A stretch of 64,000 nt of DNA from Sphingobium fuliginis (GTDB lineage: Bacteria > Pseudomonadota > Alphaproteobacteria > Sphingomonadales > Sphingomonadaceae): NCBI RefSeq assembly GCF_004152845.1, contig NZ_SEON01000001.1, forward strand, positions 372,001 through 436,000, in the 5' to 3' direction. The notes beneath the pieces were generated by a model, which did not search any database, was not told the DNA's origin, and saw only the letters and a program-made list of their open reading frames with translations. The translations under genes were made by a program, and so were the position numbers. Of the stretch, positions 1 to 9,855 are shown piece by piece (position 1 is the first letter of the stretch; every line of letters begins with the position of its first letter).

Positions 1-1120
1 GAATGAGAGCCTGGGGCGGATTGATCACCGGAAACATCTCGTCGATCCCGAACATGCCGAGATTGGAGATCGAGCAGGTGCCGCCCTGATATTCCTCGGG
101 CAGCAGCTTGCCATCGCGCGCCTTCGCGGCGAGCGCCTTCGTCTGCGTCGCTATGGCGGAAAGCGACAGCGCCTCAGCGCCCTTGATCACCGGAGTGATG
201 AGGCCGCCGTCGATCGCAACCGCCATCGATATGTCGACGCGCGCGAAGCGATGCAGCTCCTCGCCGCCGAACTGGACGTTCGCGTCCGGCACTTCGACGA
301 GCGCGAGCGCCAGGGCCTTGATCAGCATGTCGTTGACGCTGAGCTTGATGCTGCGCGGCGCGAGAGAGGCGTTCAATTCTCTGCGCAGCTTCAACAGCGG
401 ATCGATGTTGCAGCGTGCCGTCAGGTAGAAGTGCGGCACCGTCTGCTTGGATTCGGTGAGGCGCCGCGCGATGGTCTTTCGCATCGAACTGAGCTTGACC
501 GTCTCGACAGGAACGCCGGAAGGCGGTGGGGCGATGGTCGCGACAGGGGACGGCACGGCGTCGATCGACCGTGCGACCGGGTCGTGGCGCGGGGTGACCA
601 ATGGCCCGATGCCAAGATCGGCGCGAACGATGCGGCCGTTGGGGCCGGTACCGGTGATGCCGCCAAGGTCAATGCCCTTCGCCTCCGCAATGCGCAATGC
701 AAGCGGGCTAACCTTCACCCGCTCGGCGGGCGACACACGGGTGCGCGGCGCCGGCACCCTTGGCGCGGGCTTTGGCCGGACCGACTCTGGAGCGGATGGA
801 GCGGGCGCTTGCGCGGCCTCGACAGGTCGGGCGATCGTCGGCTCGGCGCCGGCCAGCACCGGCCTGGGCGCGGTCTCGCCATTCTCCGCCATGACGGCAA
901 TGACCGTGCCGACCGCAACGTCTGCCGTTCCTTCGGGAACCACGAGGTTCGTTATCCTCCCCTCGTCCACGGCTTCGAATTCCATCGTGGCCTTGTCGGT
1001 CTCGATCTCGGCGAGGAGATCGCCGGCCTTCACCAGATCGCCCTCGGCGACCAGCCATTTTGCCAGCGTGCCCTTTTCCATCGTCGGCGACAGCGCCGGC
1101 ATCTTCAGTTCGATGGCCAT
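1..1120 (-). CDS. Dihydrolipoamide acyltransferase (E2) of a 2-oxoacid dehydrogenase complex, 3' end outside window
   Basis: E2 core enzyme that moves the acyl group from lipoyl-lysine to CoA; acetyl-CoA formation is likely because the E1 next to it is AceE-like. I translated 373 residues from ATG at 1120. An N-terminal lipoyl domain carries the ETDKATMEF motif with the lipoylated Lys near residue 43. A Pro/Ala-rich linker follows, then a peripheral subunit-binding domain ([23 protein letters not shown]). The acyltransferase domain starts well before the window edge, but its catalytic His motif lies beyond base 1. The start is one base after the stop of the upstream E1 gene, so the two are probably translationally coupled. 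There is one lipoyl domain, as in alphaproteobacterial PDH E2. Pyruvate specificity is an inference from the neighbour. Confidence 0.93.
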   Translation of the reverse strand, partial: MAIELKMPALSPTMEKGTLAKWLVAEGDLVKAGDLLAEIETDKATMEFEAVDEGRITNLVVPEGTADVAVGTVIAVMAENGETAPRPVLAGAEPTIARPVEAAQAPAPSAPESVRPKPAPRVPAPRTRVSPAERVKVSPLALRIAEAKGIDLGGITGTGPNGRIVRADLGIGPLVTPRHDPVARSIDAVPSPVATIAPPPSGVPVETVKLSSMRKTIARRLTESKQTVPHFYLTARCNIDPLLKLRRELNASLAPRSIKLSVNDMLIKALALALVEVPDANVQFGGEELHRFARVDISMAVAIDGGLITPVIKGAEALSLSAIATQTKALAAKARDGKLLPEEYQGGTCSISNLGMFGIDEMFPVINPPQALI

Positions 1121-1121
1121 G

Positions 1122-3461
1122 TCAGTTTCCCAGGAAAAGTTCGGCGGCGGCTTCGATGATGGCGTCGCTGTCCAGCCGATAGGCGTGATAGAGATCGGGC
1201 AGGTCCCCGGTCTGGCCGAAACGGTCGGTCCCGAGCGGGCTCACCCGCATGCCCTTGACGCCGCCGAGCCAGGACAGCGCGGCGGGCGATCCGTCGAGCA
1301 CCGTCACCAGGCCCGCGCCCGGTGCCAGCGCGGATAGCAACGTCTCAGCATGGCAGGGCGCGGCCGTTTCATCGGTCCAGCGCGCGGCGCGACGGGCCGA
1401 CCAGCCGCGATGGAGCAGGTCAGGTGAGGTGACATTGAGCAGGCCGAGACCCGGAATGTCGTCGACAAGCTTTTCCCACGCCGCCAACGCTTCGGGCGCG
1501 ACGACGCCGGTGAAGGCAATCGCGGCTTCAGCCCCTTCGGAAGGACGACGCAGCCAGTAACCGCCCTTCAACAGGTCGGCTTGCCAGCTGACGTCATCGC
1601 GTGCGACCTGCGGGATCGATCGGGTCGTCAGGCGCAGATAGACGGAGCTGCCGTCAGGCTGCTGCATATGGTCGAAGGCATAAGCCATCATCATGGCCAG
1701 CTCGTCGGCATAGGCCGGCTCGAAATAGGTGAGATTGGGCTGACCCATGCCGATCAGCGGGGTGTTGATCGACTGGTGCGCGCCGCCTTCCGCTGCCAGC
1801 GTGATTCCCGACGGCGTGCCCACCAGGAGGAAGCGGGAGTCCGAATAGCAGCCATAGTTCAGCGAATCGAGACCCCGGGCGATGAACGGGTCGTAGACAG
1901 TGCCGACCGGCAGCAGCCGTGTACCGAAATGCGGTGCGGCAAGGCCCAGCGAGGCCAGCATGAGGAAGAAGTTGTTTTCTGCAATGCCCAGCTCGATATG
2001 CTGACCCGCCGCATGCTGCGCCCATTTCTGTGCCGAGGGAATCTTCGCCTTGTGGAACACGTCGGCCAGCTCCTGCCGGCGAAACAGGCCGCGCTGGTTG
2101 ACGAAGGCGCCGAGATTGGTGGTCTGGGTGACGTCAGGCGCGGTGGTGACAATGCGATCGGCCAGCTCCTCGCCCGATTTGGCGAGGTCGAGCAGGATGC
2201 GTCCGAAAGCGGCCTGGGTGGATTGTTCGGCACCCTCGGGCGCGCGGATCGCCGGAACGGCGATTGCGGGCGCCAGCGGTTCCGTCTTGACCTTCGCGAT
2301 CGGACTGTCGGCGATGAAAGCCTTCAGCTCTGTTGCGGCATTGTCGCCAAGGCCGCCCCAGGGTTCCCACTCCTCGCCTTCCCTGATGCCCAGGCCGGTG
2401 CGGAACTGCTCCATCTGGGCCGGGTTCATCATGCCCGAGTGATTGTCCTTGTGGCCCGCGAGCGGCAACCCGTGGCCCTTGACCGTATAGGCGATGAACA
2501 GGGTCGGCCGGTCGTCCTGCGCGCTGTCGAATGCGTCGACCAGCGTTTCGATGCAATGGCCGCCCAGATTGGTCATGAGCCGCGCCAGAGCCTCGTCGTC
2601 ATAGCTGTCGAGCAGCTTCCGGGCGTTCGGTTTCTGGCCGATGTCGGCCATCAACCGCTCGCGCCAGGCTGCACCACCCTGATAGGTCAGCGCAGCGAAT
2701 TCGGCGTTCGGGCAGCTGTCGATCCACTCTTCCAGCGCCTTGCCGCCTGCCTGAGCGAAGGCGGCCTGCTGCATCTTTCCGTACTTTAGCGTGACAACGC
2801 GCCAGCCACATGTCTCGAAGATATCGTCGAAGCGCCGGAACATGCGATCCGCCGTGGTCGCATCCAGCGACTGGCGGTTATAGTCGACGATCCACCAGCA
2901 GTTGCGCAGATCGTGCTTGTAACCCTCGATCAGGCATTCGTAGATATTGCCCTCGTCGAGTTCGGCATCGCCCATCAGCGCGATCATGCGACCCGCATCC
3001 TCCTCCCGCACCTGGCCGTGCGCGATAAGATAGTCCTGGACGAGTGAAGAGAAAGCCGTGACCGCGACGCCCAGGCCGACCGAGCCCGTGGAGAAGTCGA
3101 CGGGGATAGTGTCCTTGGTACGGGAAGGATAGCTTTGCACACCCCCCAGACCGCGGAATTTCTGCATGCGATCGAGGGTCTGGTTGCCGAGCAGGTAATG
3201 GATGGCATGCAGTACCGGCCCCGCATGCGGCTTGACCGCCACTTTGTCCTGCGGACGAAGGGCATGGAAGTAGAGCGCCGCCATGATCGCGGTCATCGAC
3301 GAACAACTGGCCTGATGGCCGCCGACCTTCAGGCCATCACGTTTCGGCCGAAGATGATTGGCGTTGTGAATCATCCAGGAGGAAAGCCACAATAATCGCG
3401 TATCGAGATGCTCGAGCGCGTTGACGATGTCGCGTCGCGACTGGCTGCTCGCGGCTTCCAT
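1122..3461 (-). CDS. AceE-like single-chain (homodimeric) 2-oxoacid dehydrogenase E1 / transketolase-like
   Basis: Thiamine-diphosphate enzyme of about 779 residues that decarboxylates a 2-oxoacid, most likely pyruvate, and loads the E2 lipoyl group. The N-terminal part has the AceE/transketolase signature ([24 protein letters not shown]). The ThDP/Mg motif begins at GDAELDEG and ends in NRQSLD. The pyrimidine-binding and C-terminal transketolase domains follow. At about 780 residues it is shorter than E. coli AceE (about 887). I chose ATG at 3461 because AAGGA lies 8 bases upstream; a GTG at 3524 would add a poorly conserved leader. The gene lies between a truncated BKACE gene and E2 on one strand, so the three look like one transcription unit. 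Many genomes annotate such proteins only as transketolase. Confidence 0.85.
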   Translation of the reverse strand: MEAASSQSRRDIVNALEHLDTRLLWLSSWMIHNANHLRPKRDGLKVGGHQASCSSMTAIMAALYFHALRPQDKVAVKPHAGPVLHAIHYLLGNQTLDRMQKFRGLGGVQSYPSRTKDTIPVDFSTGSVGLGVAVTAFSSLVQDYLIAHGQVREEDAGRMIALMGDAELDEGNIYECLIEGYKHDLRNCWWIVDYNRQSLDATTADRMFRRFDDIFETCGWRVVTLKYGKMQQAAFAQAGGKALEEWIDSCPNAEFAALTYQGGAAWRERLMADIGQKPNARKLLDSYDDEALARLMTNLGGHCIETLVDAFDSAQDDRPTLFIAYTVKGHGLPLAGHKDNHSGMMNPAQMEQFRTGLGIREGEEWEPWGGLGDNAATELKAFIADSPIAKVKTEPLAPAIAVPAIRAPEGAEQSTQAAFGRILLDLAKSGEELADRIVTTAPDVTQTTNLGAFVNQRGLFRRQELADVFHKAKIPSAQKWAQHAAGQHIELGIAENNFFLMLASLGLAAPHFGTRLLPVGTVYDPFIARGLDSLNYGCYSDSRFLLVGTPSGITLAAEGGAHQSINTPLIGMGQPNLTYFEPAYADELAMMMAYAFDHMQQPDGSSVYLRLTTRSIPQVARDDVSWQADLLKGGYWLRRPSEGAEAAIAFTGVVAPEALAAWEKLVDDIPGLGLLNVTSPDLLHRGWSARRAARWTDETAAPCHAETLLSALAPGAGLVTVLDGSPAALSWLGGVKGMRVSPLGTDRFGQTGDLPDLYHAYRLDSDAIIEAAAELFLGN

Positions 3462-3547
3462 GCACTTGATCCTTCGAATTCGATCGGCGGTCGATAAATT
3501 GAGGAGGGCCGCCGCGGGTGTCACACCCTCCGCGGCTTCTTGCGTGA

Positions 3548-4225
3548 TCAGATGAGCGTCCGGTCGGCGCCCTTCAGGCCCAGCATTTCGCGCGCTTCGG
3601 CGGGTGTCGCGGGCTCATGGCCGAGTTCGGCCAGGATGCGCTTGATCTTCTCGACCTGCTGGGCGTTCGATGCGGCGAGTTCGCCACGTCCGATATAAAG
3701 ACTGTCCTCAAGCCCGACGCGAACATGCCCGCCCAGCAGCGCCGCCTGGGTTATGAACGGCATCTGGTGGCGGCCCGCCGCCAGCACCGACCATTTATAG
3801 CTCTCCTTGCCGAAAAGCCGGTCCGCGGTTTCCTTCATGAACACGAGGTTTTCGAGGTGCGCGCCCACTCCACCCAGGATTCCGAAGACCATCTGGACGA
3901 AGAATGGCGGCTTGATCAGGCCACGATCGATGAAGTGCGCCAGCGTGTAGAGATGCGAAAGGTCATAGCATTCATGCTCATATTTGGTGCCCATGCCGCC
4001 CAGCGTCTCGAACATATAGGCGATGTCACGGAAGCTGTTGCGGAAGACATAATCGTCCGAATTGGCAATATAGTCCTTTTCCCACGGATATTTCCATTCC
4101 GTGATCTTGCCCGCCACGGGAAACAGCGCGAAGTTCATGCTCCCCATGTTGAGCGAGCATATCTCGGGCTGGAACCGGAGCGCGGCCGCGATGCGCTCCT
4201 GGACGGGCATGGGCAGATGGCGCAT
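3548..4225 (-). pseudogene. N-terminally truncated beta-keto acid cleavage enzyme (BKACE/DUF849)
   Basis: The 225 residues match the C-terminal three quarters of the BKACE family, which converts a beta-keto acid plus acetyl-CoA to acetoacetate and a CoA ester. Shared blocks with the intact copy at 22142 include FQPEI.SLNMGSMNF, FRNSFRDIA and GLEDSLY (Glu173, Asp174). The first 85 or so residues are absent, including the H-x-H metal site (His47/His49 of the intact copy). The frame stays open upstream to a TAG near 4315 with no ATG, and similarity fades just before QGGMRHLPM. I found no N-terminal remnant in the other frames up to the divergent gene at 4496. It is either a decayed paralogue or a protein with another role; without HxH it should not bind Zn like Kce. 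It is the first gene of the E1-E2 unit. Confidence 0.75.
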
Positions 4226-4495
4226 CCCGCCCTGAGATGCGTGGCAGGCATCGCTCAGGTCCCTTGATTGCGCTTGCTGCGGATGTGCGGATGCCAGGCA
4301 GCCGATAGGTGCCAGCTATCGCCGGCAAGTTTCTGCCATATCGGTTTTATAGCTTTGGGCGACTAAACTCCCGCGATGCGGAGCGCGCAATCCTGCGGGT
4401 TTGTTCGGCGAAGGGCGGCGCCCGAAGGAAACAAGGCGCGCAAATGATGGGCGGCGTGGCCGTCCCGACGGAAAAGAGAGACTAAGGAGAAGACA

Positions 4496-5089
4496 ATGCA
4501 GATGCTTGATGAACGCCGATCCGAGATCGCGGCGAAAATTGTTCCGCCTTCGAAACTCGCTCATTTTGTTCTCCGCACGTCCCGCTTCACGGAGATGGTG
4601 GATTGGTACAAGCTCGTGATGCATGCGACGGCCGCCTACGAAAATCCGGGCTTGTCTTTCCTGTCCTACGATGAAGAGCATCATCGCATCGCGATCGTGG
4701 CCGTTCCCGATCTGCACGACCAGGACGGTTCCGATGTCGGCCTGCATCATATCGCCTTCACCTATGACTCGCTTCACGACCTGCTGGAAAATTATCAGCG
4801 CCTGAAAGATCTTGGGATCGCGCCTGCATGGGCGATCAATCATGGCCCCACCACCTCGCTCTACTATCGCGACCCGGACGGCAATCATCTCGAATTCCAG
4901 GTCGAGAATTTCGAGACTGTCGAAGAATCGACGAAGTTCTTCTTTACGGAAGAGTTCAACGTCAATCCCATCGGCGTCGAGTTCGACCCGGACATGTTGC
5001 GTCAGCGGATGCTTGCGGGTGAGGACGAGACGGAACTCAAACGGCGTCCTGCAAGCGGACCGGTGGGACTGGACGCAGTCAAGATCTGA
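4496..5089 (+). CDS. Small single-domain VOC protein, extradiol-dioxygenase type
   Basis: A 197-residue vicinal-oxygen-chelate protein. Putative metal ligands are His23 (LAHFVLRT), His84/85 (GLHHIAF) and Glu133 (HLEFQVENF), the order seen in type I extradiol dioxygenases. The DPDGN turn before the Glu is typical of the fold. It is shorter than two-domain BphC/DoxG enzymes (about 290-300 aa). The likely role is ring cleavage of a catechol or related VOC chemistry, but the substrate is unknown. ATG at 4496 has AAGGAG 7 bases upstream. It is divergent from the E1/E2/BKACE unit, with about 270 bases between, which must hold both promoters. It is clearly paralogous to the gene at 20129 (shared INHGPTTSLYY / VNHGPTTSLYY). 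Confidence 0.82.
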   Translation: MQMLDERRSEIAAKIVPPSKLAHFVLRTSRFTEMVDWYKLVMHATAAYENPGLSFLSYDEEHHRIAIVAVPDLHDQDGSDVGLHHIAFTYDSLHDLLENYQRLKDLGIAPAWAINHGPTTSLYYRDPDGNHLEFQVENFETVEESTKFFFTEEFNVNPIGVEFDPDMLRQRMLAGEDETELKRRPASGPVGLDAVKI

Positions 5090-5349
5090 CGAGGCCGGGA
5101 TTCCATCGGGAACCGCGTGCCGGGCCTGAACAGGGTCGAGGGATTCCGTCGGCCCAGGGCTGCTCGTAACTTGCGGCTGGCGCACGCGCGGCGCCGGCTG
5201 CTTCATCCGCTTCATCGAACCGACGGCCCTGATGCCCGCTGCCTATCATGGGACAGAAACCGCCATCGTTTCCTTGAATAGCTAATCTTCAATAATACAA
5301 CAAAGCCGGTGAATGTCGGCAGATCATAGATAAATGTCGGGAGGAAAAG

Positions 5350-7767
5350 ATGCGTGTATGGCTGGTGACGACCGTTGCGTCCGTTTGTTTGATGCCGGGG
5401 ATCGCCCTCTCGCAAGGCGCGCCGGCGGGGTCGGCCGTGCAGGAACCCGCATCGGCGGAGGAATCCACCGCCAATGGAACGGGTCTGGAAGAAATCATCG
5501 TAACCGCCCAGCGCCGGGTCGAAAGCTCGCAGCGCGCGGCGGTTGCTATAAATGTCGTCGACGGCGCCGCGCTGCTGAAGGCCGGCGTGACGCAGGCGGA
5601 TCGGCTCAACGAACAGGTTCCTGCGCTCTCCATCCAGCCGACGAGTACCGGCAATCTGATTTTCATCCGGGGCGTCGGCAATTTTACCCTTACCCAGAAC
5701 AGCGATCCGGCCTCTGCGTTCAACTATGACGGCGTTTATGTGGGCCGCCCGACCGGCACGGTCGGCGTTTTCTACGATCTCGAACGGGTCGAGGTGTTGA
5801 AAGGTCCGCAAGGAACGCTGTACGGCCGCAACGCGACGGGCGGCGCGATCAACGTCATCCCCGTGCAGCCGAAGCCTGGCGATTTTTCCGGCCATGGCTC
5901 CCTGAGCTATGGCAATTACGATGCCCTCATCGCGGAAGCAGCGGTCAACATACCCATGGGCGATGACGGGGCTCTCCGCATATCGGGCATGCGCTCGAAG
6001 CGGGATGGCTATAATCGCGATGGAACATCTGACGAGGATATTGCCGCATTGCGCGTGCAGTTGAAGGCACGCCTGACGCCCAACCTGACCGTTCGCCTCG
6101 CCGCCGACCATGCGGATCTGGGCGGCGTGGGTACGAGCGTCGGTTACGACGGGCACTATGTCTATAATCCTCTGGCCGGCCGATACGCCTTTGCGCCGGC
6201 GAGCGTGCCTGCCTCCGATGGCGTGCTCACGCCTTTGGCGCAGGCCTATCGCGTCACCGTCAACGCCGGCCCCGCAGGCCGCAAGCTGGACCCGCTGGCC
6301 ATCGCGCCCTATCAGAACAATCGGTTTTACGGCGCCAACGGGCTGATCGAGTGGACAACGCCAATCGGCACGCTCTCGGTCATCCCTGCATGGCGCTACA
6401 ACAAGCTCGACTATCTGGCGACCAGCGGCGCCTTCGGGGCGCTCCAGCGCGAGACCGATGAGCAATACAGCCTTGAGGCACGTTTCGCCGGCAACCGCGT
6501 CGGCAGCATCGACTATACGATAGGCGCGCTTTACTATCATGAGGACATCTCTGCCGATGTCGCGCTGAGCACCTCGGCTTCGGCAGCATTCTCCAACGCG
6601 CGCTACGTCACGGAATCGATCGCGCCCTTCGGCCGGCTGACACTCCATCTGAACGACCGCGTCAGACTTGTCGGCGGTATCCGCTATACCGAGGATCGCA
6701 AGCGGTTCGCCGGCACGAGCATCTCAGGCGCGATCGTCTGCCAGCTACGGGTCGCGGGCGTGCCCACCTGTCCCAACGCTCCGCTCTTTCCCGTTGTGGA
6801 GACGCCGGCGCAGTTTCCCTTCGCCTTCCCCGCGGCGGGATCACCGCCGGTGCCGCTGCGCGTTGGCGGCGTGCCCACAGGGGCTCTCCTCATCCGCGGC
6901 GACCGAAACGACGATCAGCGCCTGACCAACCGCCGCGTGACATATCGCGGCGCGGTCGAGTTCGATCTGGCCCAGCAATCGATGCTCTATGCGAGCGTCG
7001 AAACCGGCTATCGGTCGGGCGGCTTTTCAGCCGCCACCGGTTTCGAGACATATGATCCCGAATTTATCACAGCCTATACGGTCGGATCGAAGAACCGGTT
7101 TTTCGACAACCGGGTGCAGCTCAACATCGAGGGTTTCTGGTGGGAATATAAGGACCAGCAGGTGTCGTCCGTCCGTCCCGACCTTGCCGGACGCATCACC
7201 AATATCACCCAGAATATCGGGCAGTCGCGCATTCGCGGTATCGAGGTGGAGGCGCGGGTGTTGGCCACTCCGACGACTTTGATCAGTGGCGACGTCCAGT
7301 ATCTCGACAGCCGCAACAAGTCGTTCACCTACGTAAACCAGAATAGCGGCGTGCCGCCATTGACCGGCTGCATCGCCACTCTGGATACCGCGGCGAACCG
7401 TTATAATGTGGATTGCGCGGGCAAGCCGGGCTTCAACTCGCCGAAATGGACGCTGAACATCGCTGCCCAACAGACAATTCATGTCGGCGATTTCGACCTC
7501 GTCGCCAGTGCCGATACGCAATATCGCAGTTCCCGGTATCTGGGTTTCCTCTATCTCCCCGAACAGCGCGCCTCGGGCGTCTGGCGCAGCAATGCGCAGT
7601 TGAGCTTCGGTCCGGCGAACGGAAACTGGTCGATCGCTGCGTTCGTTCGCAACATCGAGAATAACCGCACCCCGGTCTTCTCCTCGACGCAACCCATCGC
7701 CAACATCCTCGTATCGACCCGCGCCGCGCCGCGCACTTATGGCGCCCGCGCCGCTGTGAAATTCTAG
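5350..7767 (+). CDS. TonB-dependent outer-membrane receptor
   Basis: An 805-residue outer-membrane beta-barrel with plug. It has a signal peptide (about residues 1-22, ending near LSQGAPAG), then the TonB box GLEEIIVTAQRR, a plug with RVEVLKGPQGTLYGRNATGG, and a barrel ending in the terminal Phe expected for BAM recognition (AAVKF). The start has GGGAGGAAAAG just upstream. Such receptors in sphingomonads import aromatic compounds and their oligomers as well as siderophores. Its location between a VOC gene and an amidohydrolase suggests uptake of the cluster's substrate. It is one of three in the cluster. A hairpin repeat overlaps its stop codon. Confidence 0.93.
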   Translation: MRVWLVTTVASVCLMPGIALSQGAPAGSAVQEPASAEESTANGTGLEEIIVTAQRRVESSQRAAVAINVVDGAALLKAGVTQADRLNEQVPALSIQPTSTGNLIFIRGVGNFTLTQNSDPASAFNYDGVYVGRPTGTVGVFYDLERVEVLKGPQGTLYGRNATGGAINVIPVQPKPGDFSGHGSLSYGNYDALIAEAAVNIPMGDDGALRISGMRSKRDGYNRDGTSDEDIAALRVQLKARLTPNLTVRLAADHADLGGVGTSVGYDGHYVYNPLAGRYAFAPASVPASDGVLTPLAQAYRVTVNAGPAGRKLDPLAIAPYQNNRFYGANGLIEWTTPIGTLSVIPAWRYNKLDYLATSGAFGALQRETDEQYSLEARFAGNRVGSIDYTIGALYYHEDISADVALSTSASAAFSNARYVTESIAPFGRLTLHLNDRVRLVGGIRYTEDRKRFAGTSISGAIVCQLRVAGVPTCPNAPLFPVVETPAQFPFAFPAAGSPPVPLRVGGVPTGALLIRGDRNDDQRLTNRRVTYRGAVEFDLAQQSMLYASVETGYRSGGFSAATGFETYDPEFITAYTVGSKNRFFDNRVQLNIEGFWWEYKDQQVSSVRPDLAGRITNITQNIGQSRIRGIEVEARVLATPTTLISGDVQYLDSRNKSFTYVNQNSGVPPLTGCIATLDTAANRYNVDCAGKPGFNSPKWTLNIAAQQTIHVGDFDLVASADTQYRSSRYLGFLYLPEQRASGVWRSNAQLSFGPANGNWSIAAFVRNIENNRTPVFSSTQPIANILVSTRAAPRTYGARAAVKF

Positions 7768-7865
7768 AGCAGATTCCGATCCGATTGCATCGGCTCGACT
7801 GCTCTAAGTTTTTGTTTTGTCGCGTTTTCCGAGTCAGCAGATGATTCCATCTGCTTGGAAAACGC
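7766..7865. repeat. Double-hairpin intergenic repeat (REP-like)
   Basis: Two adjacent dyads directly after the receptor stop. The first pairs AGAGCAG (7766-7772) with CTGCTCT (7799-7805), with an inner CCGAT/ATCGG. The second pairs GCGTTTTCC (7822-7830) with GGAAAACGC (7857-7865), with an inner AGCAGATG/CATCTGCT. CTAG occurs at both edges. This layout resembles dispersed intergenic repeats of alphaproteobacteria and could also end or stabilise the receptor transcript. Confidence 0.75.
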
Positions 7866-7877
7866 TCTAGCTGGGAA

Positions 7878-9365
7878 ATGTCCGTGCATAAGAGAAACCA
7901 AGTCAAATCCTTCGCAACGGCCTTGCTGTCGATAGTCGCCGCCGCGCCGCTGGCCGCTGCGCCGCCCGTGGACATGGTGCGCCAGGGCGTGGTCCTTGAC
8001 GGCGTGACCGTCATCGATACGCGCACCGGCGCGGCAAGACCCAACAGCGCCGTGTGGATACAGGGCGAACGGATCGTCAAGGTTGCGCCGGCGCACAGCT
8101 TCAAGGTCGCTCGCACAGCACGCCGCGTGTCGCTGCCAGGCAGGTTTGTCGTGCCTGGCTACAACGACATGCATGCGCACAACCTGAATAGCGCAAGTCC
8201 CGCGACGAGCCTGCCGCTCATGCTGGCGAGCGGAATTACGGGGTTCCGCCAGATGGCCGGCTCTCCGGAATTGCTGGCGGCGCGTGCATCGGGGAAGCCT
8301 ATCCTGCCGCCAGAATCCCCGGCCCTGTTGGCTATGCCCGGTGCGATACTCATCCCCGGAGCAAGCGCCACTGCCGAGTGGATGCGGGCCGAAGTCCGCC
8401 GGCAGAAGCAACAGGGCGCCGATTTCATCAAGATAGCGGATGCCGGTCGCGAAGCCTATCTGGCGGCGATTGACGAAGCGCGTCTCAACGGGCTTCCGAT
8501 CGCAGGCCATCTTGTCCCGTCGGTCACGATCAGGGAGGCCGCCGGGCATGGGATGACGTCGGTTGAGCATCTTGGCCCAGGCATCAGCGTCCTGCTGAGT
8601 TGCTCGCGCGACGAGGACGCGTTGCGGCGAATCCTGTCTTCGGCACCGGAACCGGCGGAGGCTCCGGCGAATGCCGCGCCGGAGGAGTGGAAGCGGCTCT
8701 TGGCCAATCCCATGGCGCAGCTTCCGCCGCCCGCCATCAGGCTGATCGCGCGGACGGTAGCGACGTTCGACGAAGCGAAATGCCGCACGCTCGCCCGCGA
8801 TCTCGCGGCCGGGACCATGTGGCAGGTTCCGACTCTGGCGCGACTGGAAGCGATGGAGATAGGCGACGGCCCATCCCTGCGCGACAATCCGGACAATAAA
8901 TATGTGCCCGCGGAATCGCGCGCGCTCTGGAACTCGGTCGGTGATGCGTTCAGCCGCCGAATGGCCGCGGGCGACCGGGAGACGCTTCGGAATCTGTTCG
9001 AACTCCAGTTGAAGGTGACGAAGCTGTTCGACGAAGCGGGCGTCAAGATGCTGGCTGGAACGGACTTCGGCGGAGGGTGGCTGCCCCCTGCTTCATTGCA
9101 TCATGAGTTCGACCTGCTCGCGCGAGCCGGCATTCCTCCCTTGCGCATCTTGCAGATGACGACGATCGACGCGGCGCGCTTTCTCGGACGGGAACGGACG
9201 ATGGGCGCGGTGGAGCCGGGGATGGCCGCCGATCTGGTCGTCCTCAATGCCAATCCACTGGCGGCGGCTGGAAACCTTCACGGCATTGCCGCCGTGATGC
9301 GCGCCGGACGCCTCTACATGCGTGCGGAGCTCGATGCGCTGAAGCGGCGATCGACGCCGCGATGA
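7878..9365 (+). CDS. Exported metal-dependent amidohydrolase
   Basis: A 495-residue amidohydrolase-superfamily protein with a signal peptide (about residues 1-28, ending APLAAA). The metal-site residues are readable in order: H99-x-H101 (NDMHAHN), a Lys in GADFIKIADAG that may be carboxylated, His in AGHLVP, His in SVEHLG, and Asp in LAGTDFGG. The C-terminal strand GMAADLVVLNANPL is typical of imidazolonepropionase/prolidase-like members. It probably cleaves an amide, ester or lactone in the periplasm. It follows the TonB receptor after the hairpin repeat, so it may act on imported material. The exact substrate cannot be told. Confidence 0.85.
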   Translation: MSVHKRNQVKSFATALLSIVAAAPLAAAPPVDMVRQGVVLDGVTVIDTRTGAARPNSAVWIQGERIVKVAPAHSFKVARTARRVSLPGRFVVPGYNDMHAHNLNSASPATSLPLMLASGITGFRQMAGSPELLAARASGKPILPPESPALLAMPGAILIPGASATAEWMRAEVRRQKQQGADFIKIADAGREAYLAAIDEARLNGLPIAGHLVPSVTIREAAGHGMTSVEHLGPGISVLLSCSRDEDALRRILSSAPEPAEAPANAAPEEWKRLLANPMAQLPPPAIRLIARTVATFDEAKCRTLARDLAAGTMWQVPTLARLEAMEIGDGPSLRDNPDNKYVPAESRALWNSVGDAFSRRMAAGDRETLRNLFELQLKVTKLFDEAGVKMLAGTDFGGGWLPPASLHHEFDLLARAGIPPLRILQMTTIDAARFLGRERTMGAVEPGMAADLVVLNANPLAAAGNLHGIAAVMRAGRLYMRAELDALKRRSTPR

Positions 9366-9432
9366 GGGGCTTTTCCGGCGGTCGCGGCGCCAGTGCACTT
9401 CTCTGAACCGGGCAAGCATAAAGGACGAGCAT

Positions 9433-9813
9433 ATGAATCACTCGGTCGAGGACGTCATCCGGGAGTTGGAGAATCGGAGGATCGCCGCTCTCGTGTCAAC
9501 GGACCTGGCTGCCCTTAACAATCTCCTTGCCGATGATCTCGTGCATGTGCACGGAAACGGGAAAATCGACGATAAGGAAGAGTATCTGCAAGGTGTGGCC
9601 AGCAAATATCGTTACCATTCCATCCAGCGAGGCGATCTCAACATACGCGTTTTCGGGAATGTGGCGATCGTAGTAGGTCGTCTGTCGCAAACGGTCTCGT
9701 TTCAGGGAGACGACAAGCGGATCGACATGAATGCAGTGGTCACCCAGACGTGGACCCGCGACGCGGACAATTGGAGGCAAAATAGCTGCCATACCGGTGT
9801 TGTTTCATCCTGA
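9433..9813 (+). CDS. NTF2-like/DUF4440-type small protein
   Basis: A 126-residue cone-shaped NTF2-like fold protein with the pattern LADDLVHVHGNGKIDDKEEYLQ and a C-terminal QTWTRDADNWR strand. Members include isomerases, hydratases and proteins without known activity, so only the fold is assigned. A relative lies at 12090 with similar length and the same D..Y.....L layout. ATG at 9433 follows an AAAGGACGAGCAT stretch. It is the last gene of the plus-strand run and converges on the dehydrogenase at 9856. Confidence 0.7.
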   Translation: MNHSVEDVIRELENRRIAALVSTDLAALNNLLADDLVHVHGNGKIDDKEEYLQGVASKYRYHSIQRGDLNIRVFGNVAIVVGRLSQTVSFQGDDKRIDMNAVVTQTWTRDADNWRQNSCHTGVVSS

Positions 9814-9855
9814 GATATGCCGCCGGTTCGTTGAACCAACAGCATCTTTCGTAAT

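Noticed and set aside
5212..6648. Long reverse open frame across the TonB receptor gene
   Set aside because: It is the complementary frame of a clear receptor gene; high GC keeps it open.
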